Under the pieces are notes generated by a model. It was not told the origin of the DNA, did not search any database, and saw only the letters and a list, made by a program, of their open reading frames with translations. Shown in pieces: positions 1 through 8,394 of a stretch of DNA of 64,000 nucleotides (within the stretch, counting starts at the first letter, position 1; each line of letters begins with the position of its first letter). Origin of the DNA: an uncultured Porphyromonadaceae bacterium (GTDB lineage: Bacteria > Bacteroidota > Bacteroidia > Bacteroidales > Muribaculaceae); NCBI GenBank assembly GCA_947175425.1, contig CAMWMR010000011.1, positions 1 to 64,000 on the forward strand. The letters are read 5' to 3'. A program made the translations under genes and the position numbers.

Positions 1-23
1 AAAAGTAGGTAACCGCCCCCTCT

Positions 24-56
24 AAGCCCTCCGGACATCCCGGAGGGCTTTTTTTG
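24..56 (+). terminator. Rho-independent terminator of an upstream gene
   Basis: An 11-bp perfect stem (AAGCCCTCCGG / CCGGAGGGCTT) with a 5-base loop is followed by a run of T. It presumably ends a gene lying left of the window and insulates it from trpS. Confidence 0.85.
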
Positions 57-89
57 TTTCCTATTCTTTACAGTATCGGATTTTTACAC

Positions 90-97
90 TAAATTTG
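90..97 (+). promoter_or_regulatory. Bacteroidota-type -7 promoter element for trpS operon
   Basis: TAAATTTG matches the TAnnTTTG consensus of the Bacteroidota primary sigma factor. It lies about 28 bases before the trpS ATG, giving a short leader. The -33 element is weak (TTTA near position 67). Confidence 0.55.
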
Positions 98-125
98 CAC
101 TTATTATTGACTAATTTTTTGCATC

Positions 126-1199
126 ATGCCTTCTACTGATAAAGAAATAATGCTTAGCGGTATCCGCTCTACCGGCAACCTGCACCTCGGTAACTACTAC
201 GGTGCGCTCCGTAAGTTCGTCGCCGCTCAGGACCATTTCGACTGTAACTTCTTTATTGCCGATTTACATTCTCTCACCACAAACCCCGACCCCGACGCAC
301 TACATGCAAATGTAAAGAGTATTCTTGCCGAATACCTCGCTGCAGGACTCGACCCCGAAAAAAGCACTATCTTCATCCAGAGTGATGTCCCCGAAATATC
401 CGAAATGTATCTCCTCCTAAACATGCACGTAGGTATCGGAGAACTAATGCGCACTGTTTCCTTCAAGGACAAGGCGCGCAAAATGCTCGGCATCGCTCCG
501 TCCGACTCCGAAAGCGATGAAGAAATAGAAAAGCAAATTGTAGGTAACGATACAGGCAAGCGCGTAAATGCCGGACTCCTCACATATCCTACTCTAATGG
601 CTGTCGACATCCTTATCCAAAAGGCTACTAAAGTTCCCGTTGGAAAAGACCAGCTCCAGCATCTTGAGCTTACCCGTCGCTTCGCACGCCGCTTCAACAG
701 TTTCTACGGCGTGGATTTCTTCCCCGAACCAACCGACTTCTCATTCGGTGGAGCACCCGTAAAAGTTCCCGGCCTCGACGGCTCCGGTAAAATGGGTAAG
801 AGCGAAGGCAACTGCATATACCTCATTGATGAACCCAAGGCTCTTCGTAAAAAAGTTATGCGTGCTGTAACCGATGAAGGCCCCACGGCACCCAACTCAC
901 CAATGAGCCAGCCGGTGGAAAACCTCTTCTCTCTCCTCGAACTCACATCCACTCCCGAAGTTGCTACACAATTCCGCAATGCCTATAACGATTGCTCTAT
1001 TCGTTACGGCGACCTCAAAAAACAGCTCGCCGAGGACATCCTTGCCGTAACCACTCCTATCCGCGAGCGCGTTGCCGACATTATGGCCGATGAGGAATAT
1101 CTCCGCAAAGTCGTTGCACGCGGTGCCGAAAAAGCCCGTGAACGTGCCGCGCGCACTCTTGCCGACATGCGTCAAATTATGGGTATACGTAAATTTTAA
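126..1199 (+). CDS. trpS: Tryptophan--tRNA ligase
   Basis: Cytoplasmic class I aminoacyl-tRNA synthetase that charges tRNA-Trp. The ATP-binding HIGH motif appears as HLGN at about residues 20-23, and the KMSKS loop as KMGKS at about 222-226 inside the typical PGLDGSGKMGKSEGN context. Length (357 aa) is slightly above the roughly 330 aa usual for bacterial TrpS, mostly from a short insert near residues 120-145. It is first in a same-strand run with rpoN starting 3 bases after its stop. A promoter-like element lies just upstream, so it probably leads the operon. The ATG start fits the family because the signature begins within 20 residues. Confidence 0.95.
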   Translation: MPSTDKEIMLSGIRSTGNLHLGNYYGALRKFVAAQDHFDCNFFIADLHSLTTNPDPDALHANVKSILAEYLAAGLDPEKSTIFIQSDVPEISEMYLLLNMHVGIGELMRTVSFKDKARKMLGIAPSDSESDEEIEKQIVGNDTGKRVNAGLLTYPTLMAVDILIQKATKVPVGKDQLQHLELTRRFARRFNSFYGVDFFPEPTDFSFGGAPVKVPGLDGSGKMGKSEGNCIYLIDEPKALRKKVMRAVTDEGPTAPNSPMSQPVENLFSLLELTSTPEVATQFRNAYNDCSIRYGDLKKQLAEDILAVTTPIRERVADIMADEEYLRKVVARGAEKARERAARTLADMRQIMGIRKF

Positions 1200-1202
1200 A
1201 AA

Positions 1203-2657
1203 TTGAACAAAAGCTCCGAACATCTTTCTCAGGAGCTGAATCTTAAGCTCCAGCAGCGTCTCAATCCACAAAGCGTGGCTTTGGGGCGCGTGCTTGAGAT
1301 GTCCGTGCCCGAATTCGAGGACGAGGTGCGCCGCGAACTCGATGAAAATCCTGCTCTCGACACCGTCGACAGTAATGACATCCGCGAATCTTCCGATTTC
1401 AACGAAAGTTCCGAACAGCTGCAGCTGGCCGATTACGCCGACCCCGATGACGCTCCGGCCTACCTTCGTAAAGCTTGGAACAGCAGTGTAAACGATGAGT
1501 ATTACGATGCGGCGGCACTCGCCCCGGACGAAGGTTCCGACATGGGCGAGATTCTGCTTCGCCACCTCGCCGATGAAAAGGAATTGTCCGATAGCGATAT
1601 GACAATTGCCGCTCACATAATCGGCAATCTTGATTCAAACGGTTACCTTACCCGCAATCTTGCAGATATTGCCGATGACATAGCCATTAACGACGGCTTT
1701 TATGTGGAACTGTCCGATATACGACGTGTGTTCGAGGAGGTGCGTTCGCTTGAGCCCGCAGGTATAGGCGCGGTGGATTTGCGCGACTGCCTTCTGCTTC
1801 AGCTCGCACGAATGCGACCTACTGTGCAGTCCATAACAGCGCGGGAAATCATTGACAAATATTTCGACCTTTTCTCAAAACTGCATTACGACCGTATTCA
1901 GGCGGCTCTGGGAATCGACAAAGAGGCGCTGGCCGACGCCATAGAGCTCATCCGAACTCTTAATCCAAAGCCTGCCTCGGCATTGGAGACCGGCCGGGGA
2001 GGGGAGCGAATGGAGCACATTGTCCCCGATTTTGTGCTGGACTACGATGTGAGCTCCGACACGTTCACCGTATCGCTTGCGGGAAATATTCCCGAACTTG
2101 CTGTTGAAACAAGCTTCCGCGCTGCCGATGTTCCCTTAAAGGATGTAGAAAAAAACGACCGCCGCAGCGAAGCGCTGGCATTCATAAAACGCAAACGCGA
2201 TGATGCAACCGCTTTTATACGCCTTGTGGAAATGCGCCGGCATACAATGCTTGGCATAGCAAGAGCAATAGTTGCAATTCAGCACAATTTTTTTGTGTCA
2301 GGTGACAAGAGCGAAATCAAGCCTATGATACTCAAGGATATATCGGCCGCTACGGGGCTTGATTTATCGGTAATTTCGCGTGCCACGGCAGGAAAATACA
2401 TTCTCACGCCCCACGGTGTGTATCCGCTGAAGCTGTTCTTTAACGAACGGCCTGATGCCGAAAGCGATGTTTCGGCGCATATGATATTGAAAGTTTTGTC
2501 GGATGCGATAGCCGGCGAAGATAAAAAGTCGCCTTTAAGCGACCGCGAGCTTACGGCGCTGCTTGCCTCCAAGGGTTACGATATAGCGCGGAGAACGGTG
2601 GCCAAATATCGCGAGCGCCTCGGTTTGCCCGTGGCCAGGTTGAGAAAAACTTTGTGA
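1203..2657 (+). CDS. rpoN: RNA polymerase sigma-54 factor
   Basis: Alternative sigma factor recognising -24/-12 promoters and requiring AAA+ activators. The protein shows the Q/L-rich N-terminal activator-interacting region (about residues 8-52, ending in ELDENPAL), the core-binding region, and the C-terminal DNA-binding domain with a perfect RpoN box, ARRTVAKYRE, at about residues 462-471. The start is a TTG. The next in-frame ATG (1297) would delete most of region I, which the family needs, so TTG is preferred. Only 3 bases separate it from trpS, suggesting co-transcription and weak initiation tuned by coupling. No sigma-54 activator is encoded in the window. Confidence 0.95.
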   Translation: MNKSSEHLSQELNLKLQQRLNPQSVALGRVLEMSVPEFEDEVRRELDENPALDTVDSNDIRESSDFNESSEQLQLADYADPDDAPAYLRKAWNSSVNDEYYDAAALAPDEGSDMGEILLRHLADEKELSDSDMTIAAHIIGNLDSNGYLTRNLADIADDIAINDGFYVELSDIRRVFEEVRSLEPAGIGAVDLRDCLLLQLARMRPTVQSITAREIIDKYFDLFSKLHYDRIQAALGIDKEALADAIELIRTLNPKPASALETGRGGERMEHIVPDFVLDYDVSSDTFTVSLAGNIPELAVETSFRAADVPLKDVEKNDRRSEALAFIKRKRDDATAFIRLVEMRRHTMLGIARAIVAIQHNFFVSGDKSEIKPMILKDISAATGLDLSVISRATAGKYILTPHGVYPLKLFFNERPDAESDVSAHMILKVLSDAIAGEDKKSPLSDRELTALLASKGYDIARRTVAKYRERLGLPVARLRKTL

Positions 2658-2692
2658 AATGAGCCAATTTCCGCTTCAGTTGTTGTAAATTT

Positions 2693-3325
2693 ATGAATGC
2701 ACAACAAAAAAAATCGACAATAGCATGGGGATTGGCGCAAACGTTCAGCGTTGTATTTTCCCCGCTTCTTATGCCCACCTACGCCATGTGCGTGGCCTTT
2801 TGGCTTACATATATGCGGGCATTTCCTCTTTCTCCGCGTCTGTGGGCTACGGGAGCTGTATTTTTTCTCACCGCTTTGTGCCCGCTGCTGTTCATTCTTC
2901 TGCTCATAAACAGGGGCAAAGTGAGCGATCTCGACATAACCGACAGGCGCCAGCGTACAGCCCCCTTCCTTGCAACTATACTATGTTACATAGGCGCGGG
3001 ATTAGTTTTAATATTTCTTAACGCTCCGCAATGGCTTTGGATGTTTGTTGCGGGTGCCGTTGTAATAGGAATTTTGTGTCTTTTTATAAGCAAGCGGTGG
3101 AAAATAAGCGCACATTGCGCTGCCGCCGGTGGTTTGACGGCTCTTGTTTTGCAGCTTGCCTTAAACGATGTGCTTGTATCTCCTTTGGCATGGCTTACCG
3201 TAGCTTTTGCCATGTGCGGAGGAGTGGCATGGGCACGATTATATTTGCACAAACACACGATTTTGCAGACGGCGGCAGGAACTTTCCTTGCTTTTGCCGT
3301 TGAAATGATATTTCTTTCCATTTAG
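2693..3325 (+). CDS. PAP2-like integral membrane phosphatase family protein
   Basis: A 210-aa polytopic membrane protein with about six hydrophobic segments. The C-terminal half shows a degenerate PAP2 pattern: SAHCAAAGG near residue 140 (compare PSGH) and ARLYLHKHT followed by QTAAG near residue 181 (compare SRxYLxxHxxxD). The second motif has Q where a catalytic Asp is usual and the first lacks the canonical PSGH, so activity is uncertain. PAP2 enzymes dephosphorylate lipid phosphates such as undecaprenyl pyrophosphate at the membrane. It sits 35 bases after rpoN and 31 before purE in the same orientation. A PAP2-fold protein of unknown substrate is the safest call. Confidence 0.6.
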   Translation: MNAQQKKSTIAWGLAQTFSVVFSPLLMPTYAMCVAFWLTYMRAFPLSPRLWATGAVFFLTALCPLLFILLLINRGKVSDLDITDRRQRTAPFLATILCYIGAGLVLIFLNAPQWLWMFVAGAVVIGILCLFISKRWKISAHCAAAGGLTALVLQLALNDVLVSPLAWLTVAFAMCGGVAWARLYLHKHTILQTAAGTFLAFAVEMIFLSI

Positions 3326-3356
3326 TTCGAAATTCAGCTGTTTAATATCTAAATAA

Positions 3357-3887
3357 ATGACAATGAACCAATCACAGACCTGCCAAGTAAGTATAATAAT
3401 GGGCAGTACGAGCGATCTTCCCGTAATGCGTAAAGCTGCCGATTTTCTGGAGCAGATGCAAATTCCTTTCGAGCTTCGCGCCCTCAGTGCACACCGTACT
3501 CCCGAAGCTGTTGCCGATTTTGCCAAAGGAGCGCAAGCGCGTGGCGTGAAGGTAATAATTGCTGCCGCCGGCATGGCTGCTGCGCTTCCGGGTGTTATTG
3601 CCGCGCTTACCCCGCTGCCTGTGATTGGAGTTCCCGTATCGGCCAGCCTTCAGGGTGTGGACTCGCTGTATTCCATTGTGCAGATGCCTCCGGCTATTCC
3701 TGTGGCTACGGTAGGTATTGACGGAGCCTTGAATGCCGCCGTTCTTGCGGTGCGTATTCTTGCGCTTTCGGATGCCGATGTTGCTGCCCGTTATGAGAAT
3801 TATGTGCGTACATTGTGCGGCAAGGTTGAGAAAGCCGATGCGGAACTTGCGGCTTTATCCGATTACAAATTCAAGACAAATTGCTGA
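3357..3887 (+). CDS. purE: N5-carboxyaminoimidazole ribonucleotide mutase (PurE)
   Basis: Class I PurE converts N5-CAIR to CAIR in de novo purine synthesis. Seen motifs are GSTSDLP (about 16-22), SAHRTP (about 44-49, carrying the catalytic His), AGMAAALPG (about 71-79) and [10 protein letters not shown]. The GGAAHLPG loop of E. coli is GMAAALPG here. From memory this variant also occurs in Bacteroides PurE, so it is not taken as a defect. The stop codon shares its last base with the ATG of ispG (TGATG), indicating translational coupling. A second ATG two codons in could equally be the start. Confidence 0.93.
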   Translation: MTMNQSQTCQVSIIMGSTSDLPVMRKAADFLEQMQIPFELRALSAHRTPEAVADFAKGAQARGVKVIIAAAGMAAALPGVIAALTPLPVIGVPVSASLQGVDSLYSIVQMPPAIPVATVGIDGALNAAVLAVRILALSDADVAARYENYVRTLCGKVEKADAELAALSDYKFKTNC

Positions 3888-5467
3888 TGAACAGTAATAA
3901 AAGTGACGGGCGACGCGTATGCACCCCCTCGCATGTCGGCGGAATAGTGATTGGAGCGCCCGCTCCCGTTGTAATCCAGTCGATGACTACTACACCGACT
4001 CTTGATGTGGAAGCCTCGGCTGCTCAGACAATTTCGATAGCAGAAGCCGGGGCAAGCATGGTGCGTCTGACGGCACAGGGAGTGAGTCATGCAGCTGCTT
4101 TGGGCGAAATTCATGCCGAGGTTCGAGCTGCAGGGATTGATGTTCCTCTTGTTGCCGACATCCATTTTAATCCTGCGGCGGCTTTTGAGGCAGCACGTCA
4201 TGTTGAAAAAGTGCGCATCAATCCCGGAAATTTCTTCGATCCCGGGCGTACATTCCGAAAAATGGACTTCACCGACGAGGAGTATGCCGCAGAACTTGAA
4301 AAAATTCGAGAGAAATTTGTGCCTTTTCTTGAGCTTTGCAAGGCCGAGGGGACAGCGCTCCGCATAGGAGTGAACCATGGTTCTTTGAGCGACCGCATAA
4401 TGAGTCGTTTCGGCGACGGTGCAGAAGGAATGGTTGAGTCGGCCTTGGAGTATCTTCGCATATGCCGGGATGAAAATTTCAACGATGTTGTTGTATCCAT
4501 CAAGGCATCGGATGTCTCGGTAATGACTGATACGGTTCGATTGCTTGTTGAGGGTCTTGACGCTGAGGGTATGGCCTATCCGCTGCATTTAGGAGTTACC
4601 GAGGCCGGAAATGCTCTTGAGGGACGTGTAAAATCGGCTGTCGGGATAGGTTCGTTGCTTGCCGACGGCATAGGCGATACCATACGCGTTTCGCTGAGCG
4701 AGGCTCCGGAGAATGAAATTCCTGCAGCAAAGGCTATTGCGGCGCATGCCGAAGAAAATCTCAAGGCCAATGTCGCCTTTGGCACTATACGTCGCAATCG
4801 CAGCATCGGCCGTTTTGAGACAGAAGAAGCTTGCGGAATGGGCGGATTGCTTGATACCGCGGTTTTTTGTGGCGATGTGCCCGAGAGTGAAGATATTCGG
4901 GTGATAGAAGCTTCGAGTCCCGGATGCATTGCCCAAGTACGTAAGGCATTGAAAGACAATACCGACCGACGTCCTGTTATTATAGTGTGCTCATATCCCG
5001 ATATAGATAATCGTGATGAGCTTGTAATGTCTGCTGCAGCCGATTTGGGAGCGCTTCTGCTTGAGGGCTACAGGGACGGAATAGGTGTCCGCAGTCCGCT
5101 GTTGAGCGAAGATGAGGCTGCAGAGCTTTGTCGTACAATAATCCAGGCATGCGGCCTTGCACGTTTCAAGGCCGAAATAGTTGCTTGTCCAGGTTGCGGG
5201 CGCACATTATTTGCTTTGCCTGATGTTCTTGACAAAGTAAAGAGTGAATTCGAGCATCTTCGTCATTTGAAGATAGCCGTTATGGGCTGTATAGTTAACG
5301 GACCCGGTGAAATGGCCGGAGCCAATTACGGATATGTAGGCGCTGCTGCGGGAAAAATAAGTCTTTACCGCGGCATAGACTGCGTTATGAAAAATATACC
5401 TCAGGAAGAAGCTGTTGAACGACTTAAAGAATTGATAAAATCGGACGGTCAATGGGTGGACAAATGA
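3887..5467 (+). CDS. ispG: 4-hydroxy-3-methylbut-2-en-1-yl diphosphate synthase (long-form IspG)
   Basis: Penultimate enzyme of the MEP isoprenoid pathway, converting MEcPP to HMBPP with a [4Fe-4S] cluster. The N-terminal TIM-barrel region begins with TPSHVGGIVIGAPAPVVIQSM. The C-terminal cluster domain has CPGCGRT (about residues 433-439) and MGCIVNGPGEM (about 465), supplying the cysteines and the conserved Glu. At 526 aa it is much longer than E. coli IspG (about 370 aa) because of a central insert of the kind seen in Bacteroidota, chlamydial and plant enzymes. The ORF track begins at a TTG (3881). The ATG at 3887 is preferred because it overlaps the purE stop and needs no extra residues. 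Confidence 0.94.
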   Translation: MNSNKSDGRRVCTPSHVGGIVIGAPAPVVIQSMTTTPTLDVEASAAQTISIAEAGASMVRLTAQGVSHAAALGEIHAEVRAAGIDVPLVADIHFNPAAAFEAARHVEKVRINPGNFFDPGRTFRKMDFTDEEYAAELEKIREKFVPFLELCKAEGTALRIGVNHGSLSDRIMSRFGDGAEGMVESALEYLRICRDENFNDVVVSIKASDVSVMTDTVRLLVEGLDAEGMAYPLHLGVTEAGNALEGRVKSAVGIGSLLADGIGDTIRVSLSEAPENEIPAAKAIAAHAEENLKANVAFGTIRRNRSIGRFETEEACGMGGLLDTAVFCGDVPESEDIRVIEASSPGCIAQVRKALKDNTDRRPVIIVCSYPDIDNRDELVMSAAADLGALLLEGYRDGIGVRSPLLSEDEAAELCRTIIQACGLARFKAEIVACPGCGRTLFALPDVLDKVKSEFEHLRHLKIAVMGCIVNGPGEMAGANYGYVGAAAGKISLYRGIDCVMKNIPQEEAVERLKELIKSDGQWVDK

Positions 5468-6693
5468 TAGAAGAACCGCGCCTGTTGCAACTTGAGGGCG
5501 GTCTGCGGCTTGTATACCTGTACCAGCGCGGAGCACATGCGGGAATATTCGGCATGTCGGTATCGGCCGGAAGCGGGAGCGATCCCGATTCCGGACACGG
5601 GCTTGCGCATCTTGTAGAGCATACGATTTTCAAAGGCACGAACAAGCGCAGTCCGCGACATGTGATAAACCGAATGGAATCGATAGGCGGCGAGCTTAAC
5701 GCATTCACCACCAAAGAAGAAACGACAGTTTATGCCATATTTCCCGGACGAGGCGCGCAACGAGCCGTGGAACTTATTTCCGACCTTGCCATGCATGCCA
5801 AATTTCCCGAGAAAGAGCTTGAAAAAGAGCGTGAGGTGGTTATAGATGAAATCAATTCATATCTTGATTCACCTTCGGAAGCTATTTTTGACGAGCTTGA
5901 GGACATGGTTTTCGCCGGGACGCGATTAGGGCACAATATATTGGGAAATCCGGAAAGTGTACGCGGTCTATGCGGAGAGAACTGTCGTGAATTTTTACGC
6001 AGAAATTATACCCGCAAAGGCAGTGTTTTATTTTATGCCGGTCCGCAAAGCGCTAATGTAGTGGCGAAACTTGTCGAGAAATATTTTGCGGAGCTGCGCG
6101 AGGGAGAGCAGTATGAGCCTGCGGCTGTAACAAGAATGAAAACAGGCGTTTATGACGAACGACGACTCGAAAATCTTCATCAGGCTCACGTGCTGACGGC
6201 TTTTCCTGCGGCGGGATTGTCATCGGAATTACGGTTTTCCGAAAATCTGTTTGCGAATTATATAGGCGGCCCGGGCATGAACTCGGTTCTTAACATAGAA
6301 CTGCGTGAAAAGCGCGGGCTTGTGTATACCGTTGACGTATCGATGGCGCGATTCAGGGAAAGCGGAATGTTCAATATTTATTTCGGGTGTGATTCGGATG
6401 ATGTAGAACGATGCAAAGACTTGTGCCGCAGGGCAGTGGAAGATATTACTGATTGTCCGCCCATAAAGCTTCAGCGTAGGCTCAACGGAGCTATAAAGCA
6501 ATATTTAGGACAGCTTGAGGTGTCGCTTGAGAATAGAGAGAACCGCATTTCCGGAGCCGCTCGGAATGTACTTTTCGGCGGAGCGACCGTATCGCTCGAG
6601 ACAATAAAAGAGCATATACGCAATACAACTATTTCCGATTTTCGCGAGATTGCAGGCAGATACAGTGAACGTTCCGAACTAATAATGAGATGA
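5464..6693 (+). CDS. M16 family zinc metallopeptidase
   Basis: Pitrilysin-family peptidase, single-chain form of about 410 aa. The inverted zinc motif HxxEH is present as HLVEH (residues 49-53) in the context GLAHLVEHTIFKGT. The third zinc ligand is expected in EKEREVVIDEI around residues 122-132. There is no signal peptide, so a cytoplasmic location is likely. Its ATG at 5464 overlaps the ispG stop by 4 bases (ATGA). The ORF-track start at 5452 adds only MGGQ and is considered less likely. It overlaps the downstream lipoprotein gene by 4 bases as well. The substrate is unknown. Confidence 0.88.
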   Translation: MIEEPRLLQLEGGLRLVYLYQRGAHAGIFGMSVSAGSGSDPDSGHGLAHLVEHTIFKGTNKRSPRHVINRMESIGGELNAFTTKEETTVYAIFPGRGAQRAVELISDLAMHAKFPEKELEKEREVVIDEINSYLDSPSEAIFDELEDMVFAGTRLGHNILGNPESVRGLCGENCREFLRRNYTRKGSVLFYAGPQSANVVAKLVEKYFAELREGEQYEPAAVTRMKTGVYDERRLENLHQAHVLTAFPAAGLSSELRFSENLFANYIGGPGMNSVLNIELREKRGLVYTVDVSMARFRESGMFNIYFGCDSDDVERCKDLCRRAVEDITDCPPIKLQRRLNGAIKQYLGQLEVSLENRENRISGAARNVLFGGATVSLETIKEHIRNTTISDFREIAGRYSERSELIMR

Positions 6694-7466
6694 AAATGCA
6701 AAAGACATCCATAGTTATAGCAGCCGGTATTTTATTCTTTTCGGCAGGCTGCGGCCACCACGGCGCAGGGCAGCTTGAAAAGAAACTTGACGAGTTGAGC
6801 AAGCAATTGCCGGACAGTGTAGGCGCTGGTATTGTGCTTGTTTCCATGGAGTATGTTCCGAAGGAAAACAGTGTTGTTTTCACTTACCGCACGGACGAAG
6901 ATATTTATAACATGTCGGAGCTTCAAAGCGGTATGAGTAAGGAATTTGCGGAATATTACTATCATAACTTCGCCGAACGCGAGTTAATGGAGGAAATATT
7001 GAGTGCCGACTGCGGCATAAAACTGATTTTCCGGGGCTCGATAAGCGGTGCACAGAGCAAGCTGAATCTGAGTTGTGAAGAGTTACGAACCGTAGCGTCC
7101 AAGGACCCGCTGACCTTTGACGGAGGCGGCAGTGAAGAGCAGGAGTTAGAGGATATAGTTGCCTTTTCCAATACGCTGTGTCCCGTTGACCTTGACGGTG
7201 AAGACCTTGTGTTAGGCTCTGTGACAATGGAAGATATGTATGTTGTACACAATATAGAGTACAATGACAGCGTGTATAACTTTGCCTCGGCCGATACGGC
7301 AATGCTGGCAGGGAGTCTTCGCCAAAGCCTCACGGAAGAATTTGCGAGTGAAGGCGGGCGCGAGAAAGGCCGCTTGCTCAAGAGTTTGGGTTACGGTATA
7401 AAATACCGTTATTGCGGGCAAGAGAGCACAGATACGCTTGAAATTACAATTAATCAGCCGATATAG
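6690..7466 (+). CDS. Putative lipoprotein with two similar halves, function unknown
   Basis: Not recognised. A short N-terminal hydrophobic segment ends in a lipobox (FFSAGC, Cys21), so it should be a lipid-anchored envelope protein. The mature part appears to contain two copies of one module of about 90 residues: residues near 46-135 and near 165-258 share the order beta-rich start (GIVLVSMEYV / DLVLGSVTMEDMYV), a helical segment with SxMSKEFAEYY / LRQSLTEEFAS, then CGIKLIFRG / YGIKYRYCG. This is judged by eye. The start overlaps the M16 peptidase stop by 4 bases, making it the last gene of the trpS-led run. Confidence 0.7.
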   Translation: MKMQKTSIVIAAGILFFSAGCGHHGAGQLEKKLDELSKQLPDSVGAGIVLVSMEYVPKENSVVFTYRTDEDIYNMSELQSGMSKEFAEYYYHNFAERELMEEILSADCGIKLIFRGSISGAQSKLNLSCEELRTVASKDPLTFDGGGSEEQELEDIVAFSNTLCPVDLDGEDLVLGSVTMEDMYVVHNIEYNDSVYNFASADTAMLAGSLRQSLTEEFASEGGREKGRLLKSLGYGIKYRYCGQESTDTLEITINQPI

Positions 7467-7965
7467 AAGGCCGAGGGTTGCAGCTGAAAATATGCCTGTG
7501 CAGGTTTGTGGGTATCAATGCTGACCTTGCGCTCGGTTCGTGTTCCTATCGGAGCTCCGGCGCAACGTCAAGTTGCTTTCCTCCGGCGAGTGAGAAAAAT
7601 CCGCGCCAGTTGCATCTTCATGGTAAATGACTGCACTATGTTGCTTTGAATTTTGTAGCCCAATCGTTATGCATATTCCGCTGGAAAATGCGTACCGGGT
7701 CATGCTTATCTTCTACAATCATATGCGGCAATATTAGATATTGAACTTAAGAAAAAGCAGTAAGCATCGTGTCTTTCGTGCTTGCAAGCATAGCAACTCG
7801 GCATTGATACCCAAATAGTTAAGATAAAAACTAAATGCTCAGTACCGCTAAGTGCTAAAGAATAGTTAAATCTTAGTCCACAATATGTAATACTACAAAG
7901 CATATCGGCATAAGTCGGTGTGCTTTAATGTGTTAAGACTCGTAAGTGTTAAACTTGGAAGCGGG
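7467..7965. other. ORF-poor intergenic stretch, no gene recognised
   Basis: About 500 bases with only short, unconvincing reading frames. A GC-rich patch (7520-7620) contains a 10-base palindrome CGGAGCTCCG at about 7552 and a small hairpin GCAAC/GTTGC; the rest is AT-rich. No tRNA cloverleaf or terminator with a T-tract was recognised. It may hold decayed mobile or coding sequence, or a non-coding RNA. Confidence 0.4.
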
Positions 7966-7997
7966 TTTGGCGTTGTCGGGAATATTTACTATCTTTG
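7966..7997 (+). promoter_or_regulatory. Promoter of the hipB-hipA operon
   Basis: TTTG at 7966-7969 and TATCTTTG at 7990-7997 match the Bacteroidota -33/-7 consensus with a 20-base spacer. The predicted transcription start lies about 30 bases before the antitoxin ATG. HipB-type antitoxins usually bind operators here, but no clear operator repeat was identified. Confidence 0.65.
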
Positions 7998-8031
7998 TAA
8001 TTGATAATATTTAATCGGTATTTGAGTTGAT

Positions 8032-8394
8032 ATGGGTTATTCAGATAATATGTTATCAGTATTGGAGAGCTTTGCATTGCCTGATGCGGACGATGTGGCT
8101 CGCACTATGGCGGATGACTTTCGCAAGCGACGTGTGGAGCGAGGCCTGACGCGGGAGGCTGTGTCAGAAAAATCGGGTGTGGCACTTGCCAACATAACAC
8201 GGTTCGAGCAGAAAGGACTTATATCACTGAAGAATCTGATACTTCTTGCTCTATCGATGGATTATCTGCATGAAATACGCGACATTTTTGCCGCCCCCAA
8301 GTATTCCACAATGGAGGAACTGACACAGATTCGCAAGAATATCGGCAAGAAGAAAGCATACAAGCGTAAACCCCGAGGCGATGAGGAAGATTGA
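8032..8394 (+). CDS. XRE-family HTH regulator, HipB-like antitoxin
   Basis: A 120-aa protein with a helix-turn-helix of the Xre/Cro type at about residues 28-75 (LTREAVSEKSGVALANITRFEQKG). The tail is basic and probably flexible (KKKAYKRKPRGDEED). It overlaps the downstream HipA-like kinase gene by 14 bases, the usual antitoxin-first arrangement. By analogy with HipB it should neutralise the kinase and autorepress the operon. A good promoter lies upstream. Assignment as antitoxin rests mainly on the neighbour. Confidence 0.85.
   Translation: MGYSDNMLSVLESFALPDADDVARTMADDFRKRRVERGLTREAVSEKSGVALANITRFEQKGLISLKNLILLALSMDYLHEIRDIFAAPKYSTMEELTQIRKNIGKKKAYKRKPRGDEED

Noticed and set aside
3881-3886. 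TTG start of ispG in the ORF track
   Set aside because: The in-frame ATG at 3887 overlaps the purE stop and is the more likely start.
7515-7703. 62-aa minus-strand ORF in the intergenic region
   Set aside because: Short, unmatched and without promoter or signal; not strong enough to call a gene.
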